A stretch of 5,343 nucleotides of DNA from Tannerella sp. GTDB taxonomy: Bacteria > Bacteroidota > Bacteroidia > Bacteroidales > Tannerellaceae. Shown one piece after another: positions 1 to 5,343 of the stretch. The first letter of the stretch is position 1. Every line of letters begins with the position of its first letter. Under the pieces are notes generated by a model. The model saw only the letters and a list, made by a program, of their open reading frames with translations, searched no databases and had not been told where the DNA came from. Position numbers and translations under genes: made by a program. Where the stretch lies: NCBI GenBank assembly GCA_031288935.1, contig JAITQL010000089.1:1-5343 (forward strand), written 5' to 3'.

Positions 1-200
1 ATGGGAGAGAAGTCGAAGTCATTGTTTTTCCAACAAGAGAAGACGCTCATCAGGAGGTTGATTTGTATGTGGAAAGCCAACGAATCTTAGAACAGGCTAA
101 AATGGCGGATATTAGTGAAATGGATAAAATATTCGAAACATATTTATTCAGTTTGAAAGGTTTTAAGTTTGACCGCAATGTAGCAAACGATTATGACTAA
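1..200 (+). CDS. Antitoxin-like protein of a type II toxin-antitoxin pair, 5' end outside the window
   Basis: The reading frame is open from the left edge; its first complete codon is at 3 and it ends with TAA at 198-200, giving 65 visible residues. It begins with the beta-rich phrase GREVEVIVFP, followed by a long charged, mostly helical stretch (EDAHQEVDLYVES, then QRILEQAKMADISEMDKIFE) and the tail DRNVANDYD. A short N-terminal strand ending in an EVEVIV-type phrase is typical of small antitoxins of the AF2212/PG0164-like kind, but I cannot confirm the family without its N terminus. The stop overlaps the start of a PIN-domain toxin fragment by 8 bases (ATGACTAA), the usual coupled antitoxin-toxin layout, and this is the main support for the role. 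The expected job is to bind and neutralise the PIN RNase and to repress its own promoter. The gene is far more AT-rich than the minus-strand operon. The role is inferred mostly from context. Confidence 0.6.
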   Translation, partial: GREVEVIVFPTREDAHQEVDLYVESQRILEQAKMADISEMDKIFETYLFSLKGFKFDRNVANDYD

Positions 201-282
201 GATTGCTTTAGACACGAATATTCTCATATACACGCATAGCATTGAAGATGAGGATAAGCAACGGTTGGCAAAAAGCGTGTAA
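193..282 (+). pseudogene. Truncated PIN-domain (VapC-type) toxin, N-terminal 29 residues only
   Basis: ATG at 193 opens a 29-codon frame that stops at TAA 280-282. The peptide starts MTKIALDTNILIYTHS, the classic first strand of a PIN domain. D7 in the LDTN motif is the first of the acidic residues that bind metal in these RNases. Intact PIN toxins run to roughly 130 residues and carry further conserved Asp/Glu residues, all missing here. Reading on in the same frame past the stop (283 onward) gives no PIN-like sequence, so this is a deletion or replacement of the 3' part rather than one nonsense mutation. The start overlaps the antitoxin stop, as expected for a translationally coupled toxin. 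The last codons and the stop lie in the stem of a terminator, so the remnant is transcribed to a clean end. It should have no nuclease activity. Confidence 0.75.
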
Positions 283-315
283 ACCGGTATTAAAAGGGTT
301 TGCACGTTTTTTTTT
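271..315 (+). terminator. Intrinsic terminator of the toxin-antitoxin remnant
   Basis: CGTGTAAACC at 276-285 pairs with GGTTTGCACG at 297-306 (one G-U pair), closing an 11-base loop, and is followed at once by nine T residues (307-315). The A-run at 271-274 can extend the stem into the T-run. On the minus strand the same stem carries one A-C mismatch and is followed by five T (from 274 down to 270), so it may also act weakly as a backup stop for the convergent operon. The toxin fragment's TAA stop is inside the left arm. Confidence 0.85.
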
Positions 316-401
316 GAGGCAGGTTTGCAGACGGGCATGAAATATTTTGAACTGCGCGCAGGTCGATAAAACGGACGCTTTTTACCCTGCCGCACGAAAC
401 G

Positions 402-446
402 AAAAGGAACGCAACGAAGCTGTTTCTGCTTCGCTGCGCTCCTTCT
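402..446 (-). terminator. Intrinsic terminator of the GH95-fucP-fucU-GH78 operon
   Basis: Read on the minus strand, 446-428 (AGAAGGAGCGCAGCGAAGC) pairs along its whole length with 420-402 (GCTTCGTTGCGTTCCTTTT) to give a 19-bp stem with three G-U pairs and a 7-base loop, AGAAACA. The 3' arm ends in TTCCTTTT. The unpaired bases that follow are CGTTTCG, so the U-tract is partly inside the stem. On the plus strand the three wobble pairs become A-C mismatches, so the hairpin is oriented for the minus strand. It lies about 40 bases past the GH78 stop codon, where the operon's end is expected. Confidence 0.8.
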
Positions 447-484
447 TCGCTTTACGGCTCAACGGTCAGGAACTGTATGACCTG

Positions 485-3220
485 TCACTGTTTGTTGAGT
501 TTCATCAGATAGCTGCCGGCAGGCAGGCTGTAGACGCGGTCGGCGGCGGGCGTGAGGGTGACGGGCTGTCCGTCGGCCAGGGTGACTTTGCTCAGTTTGT
601 AGCCCGCGGGCAGGTAGAAGTCGGCGGCGCTGTTGGGCGGGACGGTCACGCGGCAGGTGACGTCCTTCCTGTTCCTTTCCCAGCGGGAGGCGATCGTGCC
701 GTAGGGCGAGCGATAGGTCGCGCCGGCGTAGCGGAGGCCTTCCACGAAGTCGTGTTTCAGGAGGATGCGCTTGAATCCGGGATGCGCGGGGTCGGGCCGG
801 ATGCCGGCCAGGGATTCGTAGAACCAGTTGCTGTAGGTGCCGAACATGATGTGATTGAGCGACGATTCCTTCTTCTCGCCGATGGCCGTCCACTGTTCGT
901 AGAGGGTGGTGGCGTTGTCCTTCACGATCCAGTATCCCCACGAGGGATAGGTTTCCTGCGCGGCGATGTCGTAGGCCAGGTTGGCGTATCCGTTTTCGCT
1001 CAGGGCGGGCAGCAGGGCGCGGCATCCGAGGATGCCGACATCGAGGTGGCGGTCGTCGGCTTCAACGCGCCTGACCAGGTTCAGGGCTACGCGCTCGCGC
1101 AGTTCGGCGGGGACGATGCCCCACAGCAGCGCGGTGCAGAGTTCGGTCTGATAGCCGTTGCCGTAGAGGGCGGTCTCGCTGTTCAGGTATTCGCGGTTGA
1201 TGGCCGTCCTGATCTTTTCGGCCAGGGCGGCATACTTCCGGCTGTCATCCTCTTTTCCGAAGAGCCGGGCGGCGCCGGCCAGAATGGTCACCGTCTTGTA
1301 GTAGTAAATGGAAGAGGTGTACTGCTGCGGTGTTTTCGACTTGACGGGCACCCAGTCGCCCAGTCCCCACGCGGTAAGTCCGGTGGGCGAGATGTCGGTG
1401 GCATGGTCTACGTATCGCTTGATGCTTTCGTAGGAATCGGCCAGCAGGCGGCTGTCGCCGTAGAACTGGTAGACTGCCCAGGGGACGATGGCGACGCTGC
1501 TCGTCCAGTCCAGCCCGTTGCCCCAGTCGTACCCCCATCCGCTGGTGGGGATGATGTTCGAGAAGACGCCGTTGGGCTGCTGCTCGTCGCGATGGTCGGC
1601 GAGCCACTTTTCATAGACGGTAATGCCGTCGAAGTTATACAGCCCAAGTTCTACGGCCAGGTTGGCATCGCCCGTCCAGCCGTTTTTCTCGCGGTGAGGG
1701 CAGTCGGTCGGGTAGCCGAAGAGGTTGGAGAGATACGAATTGTTGGCTGCCTCCCAGAGGCGGTTGATCAGCGGATTGGAGGATTCGAAATGTCCGGCCG
1801 GCGGCAGGTCGCTGTGCATGAACCATCCCGTGAGGGCGTCGGCGGCCAGGTCGACCGGGCGGTCGGCCGTCACTTCGACGTACTGGAATCCCTTGTAGTT
1901 GAAGCGCGGCATGAAGGTTTCCTCTCCCTTTCCGCCGAGGATGAAGATGTCGGTCTGGAAGGGGTCGCTGTCGTCCACCGGACGGTAATGCTCGTCGATG
2001 TTGTCCATGTACAGCGTGTTGTCGGCGCGTACGATCTCGGCATGTTTGAGGCGGATTTCCGTGCCGGCCTCTCCCGTCACGCGCAGCCGGCTTACGCCGG
2101 AAATGTTTCGTCCCAGATCGAAGAGGTACTTGCGGTCGGAGAGTTTCCTGACCGACTTCACGGGGATTTCCTCCACGTCGCGTATCGGGTGCAGCTGTTG
2201 CGCCACGATAAGCTGCGAGGGCGCCGAGCGGTAGCAGACAGGCTTCCATTTCGCATCGTCGAAGCCGGCCGTGTTCCACCCCGGCTGTTCCAGGCGGGCA
2301 TCGTAGTGTTCGCCCGTATAGATGCTGTTGAAGATAACGGGGCTGAGATCGGTTTTCCAGTCGCGTTCGGAGCTGACGGTCTCCGTCGTGCCGTCGTCAT
2401 ACGTGATCCGCAGGTCAAGGCAGAACGCGGGTCGGTCGCGCCACGGTGCACGGTGGAAATACCACACGGCAATGGACTGGTGGTTGTACCAGCCGTTGCC
2501 CAGCAGCACGCCGACGGCGTTGACGCCGTCCTGCAACTGCGCGGTCACGTCGTAGGTGACGTAGAGGTTGCGCCGGTCGAAGCGGGTGAACGTGGGGTCG
2601 AGGCGGTGATTGCCGATTTTTTCGCCGTTGATGTAAAGCTCATAGAGACCGGCCACGGCGATGTAGGCGCGTGCCGACTTGATTTTCCGTCCGGTCTTGA
2701 ACTCCTTGCGGAAATAAGGCGCTGGTTTGACGTGGATGCCGTTTCCGGACAGATGTTCGCCGTCGCTGATCCAGGCGCCCTTCCAGTTTTTCATGTCCAT
2801 CATGCCCGTCTCGAAGAAGGCGGTCTGCGGCGCGGATTCCACGCCGTCCCTGTCCCAGAGGCGCACGCTCCAGAAATAGCGCGTGAAAGGCGCCAGCGGC
2901 TGCCCGGCATACGTCAGCAGCATCCGGTCGGACGCCACTTTCTGCGTGTCCCACACGTCGCCCCGGCCGTTGGCCACAGCGGCCGAGTCCGTGCCGACCA
3001 CAATCCGGAAGGCCGCCTGCATGGCGCCGTAGCGATTGTCGTCCATTTGCCACGCAAGGCGGGGCGCCGCAGCGTCAATGCCCAGGGGATCGGTTAAATA
3101 CTCGCAACGCAGATTTGCCGGCGTCGCAACGGATTGATTTCCGGCCTGCCCGCTTGCGGAAGCGAGCATGAGCGCGAAAAAGAGAACGATTACTGATTTC
3201 ATCGGTTTCATAGGATTCAT
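485..3220 (-). CDS. Secreted GH78 alpha-L-rhamnosidase
   Basis: This 911-residue protein has the full multi-domain layout of a large GH78 enzyme. A Sec signal peptide (KPMK, then IVLFFALMLASA, likely cut around residues 22-24, no lipobox Cys) is followed by an Ig-like domain (about 35-138), the Bac_rhamnosid_N beta domain (about 175-345, with AYIAVAGLYELYINGEKIG), a concanavalin-like domain (about 355-465), the (alpha/alpha)6 catalytic barrel (about 466-805) and a C-terminal beta domain. The catalytic motif DCPHREKNGWTGD gives D506, E511 and D518, spaced as Asp567, Glu572 and Asp579 of Bacillus RhaB; E775 in NATTLYEQW matches the general base Glu841. All are present, so activity is expected: hydrolysis of terminal alpha-L-rhamnosyl residues with inversion, outside the cytoplasm. 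It is the last gene of the operon, 4 bases after fucU. Three in-frame ATGs (residues 1, 4, 7) leave the exact start uncertain. Linkage and natural substrate cannot be read from the sequence. Confidence 0.93.
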   Translation of the reverse strand: MNPMKPMKSVIVLFFALMLASASGQAGNQSVATPANLRCEYLTDPLGIDAAAPRLAWQMDDNRYGAMQAAFRIVVGTDSAAVANGRGDVWDTQKVASDRMLLTYAGQPLAPFTRYFWSVRLWDRDGVESAPQTAFFETGMMDMKNWKGAWISDGEHLSGNGIHVKPAPYFRKEFKTGRKIKSARAYIAVAGLYELYINGEKIGNHRLDPTFTRFDRRNLYVTYDVTAQLQDGVNAVGVLLGNGWYNHQSIAVWYFHRAPWRDRPAFCLDLRITYDDGTTETVSSERDWKTDLSPVIFNSIYTGEHYDARLEQPGWNTAGFDDAKWKPVCYRSAPSQLIVAQQLHPIRDVEEIPVKSVRKLSDRKYLFDLGRNISGVSRLRVTGEAGTEIRLKHAEIVRADNTLYMDNIDEHYRPVDDSDPFQTDIFILGGKGEETFMPRFNYKGFQYVEVTADRPVDLAADALTGWFMHSDLPPAGHFESSNPLINRLWEAANNSYLSNLFGYPTDCPHREKNGWTGDANLAVELGLYNFDGITVYEKWLADHRDEQQPNGVFSNIIPTSGWGYDWGNGLDWTSSVAIVPWAVYQFYGDSRLLADSYESIKRYVDHATDISPTGLTAWGLGDWVPVKSKTPQQYTSSIYYYKTVTILAGAARLFGKEDDSRKYAALAEKIRTAINREYLNSETALYGNGYQTELCTALLWGIVPAELRERVALNLVRRVEADDRHLDVGILGCRALLPALSENGYANLAYDIAAQETYPSWGYWIVKDNATTLYEQWTAIGEKKESSLNHIMFGTYSNWFYESLAGIRPDPAHPGFKRILLKHDFVEGLRYAGATYRSPYGTIASRWERNRKDVTCRVTVPPNSAADFYLPAGYKLSKVTLADGQPVTLTPAADRVYSLPAGSYLMKLNKQ

Positions 3221-3224
3221 TTAT

Positions 3225-3650
3225 TTAGTTACGGATAATTCCTTTCCGGAGGATGAGGTTGGCAAACCCTTCGGATTCGCCGGTGGCCACTACGCAATAA
3301 GCAGCGGCCGCCCGTTCGTAAAACTCCGGCTTCGGCAGCGTCAGGAACGGTTTGTCGCCGTCCGGCCAGGCGCCGAGTTTCTCTTTGTAGCGATTCCAGA
3401 CCGCAGGTTCCCTGTCGCCGCGAAAGGCCATCAGCACAGCCGTGTAGTCGACGGCATAATCGAGCGGGAAAAGCGGCAGGATGGCATCCAGAAACGCCGT
3501 TATACGGTGTCCGTCGGCGCGAACCAGACGCTGTGCATGTGAAGCGGCAGGAAAATTGCTGTCGCCGAAGACGATTTCATCGCCGTGCCCCATCTCTGCC
3601 AGTATCTTCAGGAGTTCGGGGGATATGATCGGGTTGATTCCTTTTAACAT
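3225..3650 (-). CDS. fucU: L-fucose mutarotase, RbsD/FucU family, with altered active-site positions
   Basis: The 141-residue protein aligns almost without gaps to E. coli FucU (about 140 residues, compared from memory). It opens MLKGINPIISPELLKILAEM, then GHGDEIVFGD, and ends with the family block FYERA...VVATGE...ILRKG. FucU interconverts the alpha and beta anomers of L-fucose in the cytoplasm, so that sugar freed by glycosidases can enter catabolism. The catalytic His-Asp pair is kept (H22, D30). The usual YGN or YAN motif near the C terminus reads FAN here (F129-A130-N131), losing a tyrosine I believe is catalytic, and the Arg before the FYERA block is K107. The protein could therefore be slower, altered in substrate, or still active. 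It sits between fucP (29-base gap) and the GH78 gene (4-base gap) on the same strand, clearly in the same operon. No Shine-Dalgarno sequence is evident before its ATG, as is common in Bacteroidota. Confidence 0.88.
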   Translation of the reverse strand: MLKGINPIISPELLKILAEMGHGDEIVFGDSNFPAASHAQRLVRADGHRITAFLDAILPLFPLDYAVDYTAVLMAFRGDREPAVWNRYKEKLGAWPDGDKPFLTLPKPEFYERAAAAYCVVATGESEGFANLILRKGIIRN

Positions 3651-3679
3651 AATTGATTCTGCTAATTTTGAGTCTTGAA

Positions 3680-5065
3680 CTATTCATACACCGGCCCTCG
3701 CGGACGCGAGCCGCAGAGCGCGTACCAGCAAATAACGAGATACGATACGATCGGCACAATCATGGCCGCCGCAATTTGTCCGTTAGCCCACTGAGTGTCG
3801 GCAATCCGTCCCATGACAAACGACAGGATAGCGCCGCCGATCAAACTCATCACCAGCACCGAAGCGCCTAACTTTGCGTTGGGGCCTAAGCCTTTTACTC
3901 CCGATGCAAAGTTGGTCGGGTACATCAGCGACATGAAGAATGTGGTGGCTATCAGGGCGAATATGCAGACGGGCGCCCGGATGCCGGTAAACGGTATCGG
4001 CCAGGCGACGCCGTACAGGCCAACACCGAACTTCGTTTGCGCCCATTGCGAACCCAGAATGGCAATCAGTACCAGACCGATGTTGATCACCGCATACGCA
4101 CCCATCAGGCGTACCGGCTTGACATACTTCATCAGCCAGGTAGAGAAAAACCGCCCTGAGAGGAAGATCACCATGTTTGCCGTCAGGAAAGCGCCGGCCT
4201 GTTTTTCTCCCATCTCGCTGTTTTGCTGAACGTAGGTGATCAGGTAACTCCATGTGCCGAGCTGCGCGCCGAGGTAAAAGAACTGCGAGAGGATGGCGCC
4301 GTACCAGTGCGGGTACTTGACGAGCGCCTTGAAACTGCCTTTCTCCTTGCCTCCGGCGTTTTCCTGCGTTTCGATTTTGGGGAATCTGGCTTTCCAGACG
4401 AAGATGGCAATGATCAGCACGATAAAGGCCAGCGTCAGATACGTCGGGAAGACGCGCATGTTCTCGCTGCCCAGAAAGGCGTCGTATGTGCCGGCGTTTT
4501 TCATGGCTTCTATTTCCATGGCCGAAGGTTCGTTGCCGGAAAAGATAAAGAGCGTCCCGGCGCCGGCGGCTGCAATACCGCCCAGTGGATTGAACGACTG
4601 TGCCAGATTCAACCGGCGTTCCGAAGTGGACTTGTCGCCTAAGCTGACCACAAAACTGTTTGCCCCGATCTCGAGGAAAGCCGCTCCTCCGGCCATAATG
4701 AATATGGCGCCAAGGAAAACGGCGTATTCGCGCGAGGAAGCGGCCGGATAAAACAGCAGGCACCCTGTGGCAAACATGCACAAGCCAAGCAAAATCCCCG
4801 TCTTGTATCCCTTGCGCTGCATGAAAATGCCGGCAGGGATGGAGAAGCAGAAATAACCGCATTTCAGGGCGAATGGCAGGAAGCCGGTCTGCGTCAAACT
4901 CAATTCCAGCGATTTCTGAAACTGTTTGATGAGTACATCATTCAAGGTGTTAGGCCAGGCCCACAGGAAAAATAAAGAGGTGATCAACACAAAGGTTACA
5001 ACATACCCCGGTGTGATGAGGTTGGATTTGTTATTCATATCCGCTGTTTTAAATTTCATATTCAT
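3680..5065 (-). CDS. fucP: L-fucose:H+ symporter, major facilitator superfamily
   Basis: This is a 461-residue, 12-helix inner-membrane protein of the FucP branch of the MFS. Compared from memory with E. coli FucP, the functional residues fall at a constant offset of three: D43 in TLNDVL (Asp46) and E132 in FLEIGAN (Glu135), the proton-coupling pair, plus Q156 and N159 in RLNLAQSFNPLG. Other family blocks are SIPAGIFMQRKGYKTGI (about 75-91), HWYGAILSQFFYLGAQ (253-268) and YPTNFASGVKGLGPNAKLG (382-400). A charged loop of about 25 residues near 230-250 separates the two halves. It should import L-fucose with a proton; E. coli FucP also takes L-galactose and D-arabinose, so the cargo may be wider. 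The start at 5065 is preferred over in-frame ATGs at codons 3 and 10 because an AAGGA lies 9 bases upstream. It starts 29 bases after the GH95 stop and ends 29 bases before fucU, which argues for co-transcription. Confidence 0.92.
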   Translation of the reverse strand: MNMKFKTADMNNKSNLITPGYVVTFVLITSLFFLWAWPNTLNDVLIKQFQKSLELSLTQTGFLPFALKCGYFCFSIPAGIFMQRKGYKTGILLGLCMFATGCLLFYPAASSREYAVFLGAIFIMAGGAAFLEIGANSFVVSLGDKSTSERRLNLAQSFNPLGGIAAAGAGTLFIFSGNEPSAMEIEAMKNAGTYDAFLGSENMRVFPTYLTLAFIVLIIAIFVWKARFPKIETQENAGGKEKGSFKALVKYPHWYGAILSQFFYLGAQLGTWSYLITYVQQNSEMGEKQAGAFLTANMVIFLSGRFFSTWLMKYVKPVRLMGAYAVINIGLVLIAILGSQWAQTKFGVGLYGVAWPIPFTGIRAPVCIFALIATTFFMSLMYPTNFASGVKGLGPNAKLGASVLVMSLIGGAILSFVMGRIADTQWANGQIAAAMIVPIVSYLVICWYALCGSRPRGPVYE

Positions 5066-5074
5066 ACTAACTGT

Positions 5075-5079
5075 TCCTT
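5075..5079 (-). promoter_or_regulatory. Ribosome binding site of fucP
   Basis: On the minus strand the gap before fucP ends TAAGGAACAGTTAGT and then ATG. The AAGGA is 9 bases from the ATG at 5065, a workable Shine-Dalgarno spacing. It decides the first ATG as the start over the later in-frame ones. The gaps before fucU and the GH78 gene show no comparable site. Confidence 0.55.
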
Positions 5080-5094
5080 ACAGGGTAAATTCGC

Positions 5095-5343
5095 CTAACG
5101 TTTCACCTCGTAACGCGCTCCCGCCGTTGCTTCAAATTCAATGCAGTTTTCGCCTTGCCGTGTAACTTCAATTTCTTTGCCGCCGGCAAATACTTTGACC
5201 GGCGTCCCGGTGCGAAGCCGACAGGGACTGTCGTAGTTCGCTTTGATTACCGCTTTGGATAAAATACCATTGTTCCATTCCATATCGACGTCGAACCCGC
5301 CTCTTGCACGGAGACCTTTCACTGCGCCGTTCTTCCATTGTTC
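5095..5343 (-). CDS. GH95 family glycosidase (alpha-L-fucosidase or alpha-L-galactosidase), C-terminal end only
   Basis: The frame is open from the right edge and ends with TAG at 5097-5095, giving 82 visible residues. They begin EQWKNGAVKGLRARGGFDVD and continue MEWNNGILSKAVIKANYDSP. The phrase GLRARGGFxVDxxWxxGxL, followed by a beta-rich tail (VKVFAGGKEIEVTR, ending GARYEVKR), is the hallmark of the C-terminal beta domain of large GH95 enzymes, normally about 750-850 residues. The catalytic barrel lies outside the window, so activity and any signal peptide cannot be checked. Characterised GH95 members are inverting enzymes that cut terminal alpha-1,2-fucose or, in some pectin-degrading clusters, alpha-L-galactose. 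Its place directly before a fucose importer and mutarotase favours fucose. It is the first visible gene of the operon. Confidence 0.85.
   Translation of the reverse strand, partial: EQWKNGAVKGLRARGGFDVDMEWNNGILSKAVIKANYDSPCRLRTGTPVKVFAGGKEIEVTRQGENCIEFEATAGARYEVKR

Noticed and set aside
1..90. ATG-started 29-codon frame at the left edge (plus strand, frame 1)
   Set aside because: It overlaps the antitoxin frame in another phase and its peptide resembles nothing. The frame ending at 200 fits the coupled antitoxin-toxin layout.
352..361. Perfect 10-base palindrome CTGCGCGCAG in the intergenic gap
   Set aside because: It is short, with no second copy and no promoter nearby. Such palindromes arise by chance.
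144..395. 83-codon minus-strand frame across the toxin remnant and the gap
   Set aside because: It runs antisense over the coding remnant and through a terminator, has no ribosome site, and shows no family motif.
464..482. Small stem GGTCA/TGACC just past the GH78 stop
   Set aside because: Only 5 bp with no T-run; the much stronger hairpin at 402-446 is the credible terminator.
347..3097. A 916-codon open frame on the plus strand, starting at TTG
   Set aside because: It is antisense to the complete GH78 gene, whose catalytic residues and domain order are intact. The translation is a Val/Gly/Ala/Arg-rich composition with no recognisable motif, as expected from the complement of GC-rich coding sequence. 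It also runs through the minus-strand terminator.
3228..3250. AAAGGA upstream of the GH78 start as a Shine-Dalgarno site
   Set aside because: It lies about 19 bases from the first ATG, too far, and is inside the last codons of fucU.
3783..4862. Long alternative frames on both strands over fucP
   Set aside because: They are shadows of fucP, whose helices and key residues (D43, E132, Q156, N159) are all in the main frame.
1..5343. CRISPR array, tRNA or rRNA gene, insertion sequence, riboswitch or a hidden defence system
   Set aside because: I saw no regularly spaced repeats, cloverleaf or rRNA-like segments, transposase or terminal inverted repeats. Gaps in the operon are 4-29 bases, leaving no room for extra elements.

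Overview
The window looks like chromosomal DNA from a member of the Bacteroidota, probably Bacteroidales. The reasons are the gene content (a carbohydrate-release cluster with GH95, FucP, FucU and GH78 proteins), generally poor Shine-Dalgarno signals, and protein wording typical of gut and oral Bacteroidales. I cannot name a genus. GC content is uneven: two sampled 60-base stretches inside the GH78 gene are each about 68% GC, a stretch of the transporter gene is about 53%, and bases 61-180 at the left edge are only about 32%.

Left edge (1-315, + strand): the 3' part of a small antitoxin-like gene overlaps by 8 bases the start of a PIN-domain (VapC-type) toxin gene. The toxin gene is broken. 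Only its first 29 codons remain, and the reading frame stops inside the stem of a strong intrinsic terminator (about 271-315). This looks like a decayed type II toxin-antitoxin module.

Middle gap (316-484): no gene. It holds a second long terminator hairpin (402-446) oriented for the minus strand, so the two transcription units converge and each ends in its own terminator.

Rest of the window (485-5343, all minus strand): four closely spaced genes, read in the order GH95 glycosidase (only the C-terminal 82 codons are in the window), fucP (L-fucose/H+ symporter), fucU (L-fucose mutarotase family) and a secreted GH78 alpha-L-rhamnosidase. The gaps are 29, 29 and 4 bases, so this is very probably one operon whose promoter lies beyond 5343. 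Inferred working order: the GH95 enzyme frees L-fucose (or L-galactose) from glycans, FucP imports it, FucU equilibrates its anomers for catabolism, and the GH78 enzyme removes L-rhamnose caps outside the cytoplasm. No isomerase, kinase, aldolase, SusC/SusD pair or regulator is visible.

Nothing here is clearly a new kind of system. The points most worth a second look are the FucU protein, which has Phe where relatives have a conserved (probably catalytic) Tyr, the fucose/rhamnose mixed gene set, and the toxin gene fused to a terminator.
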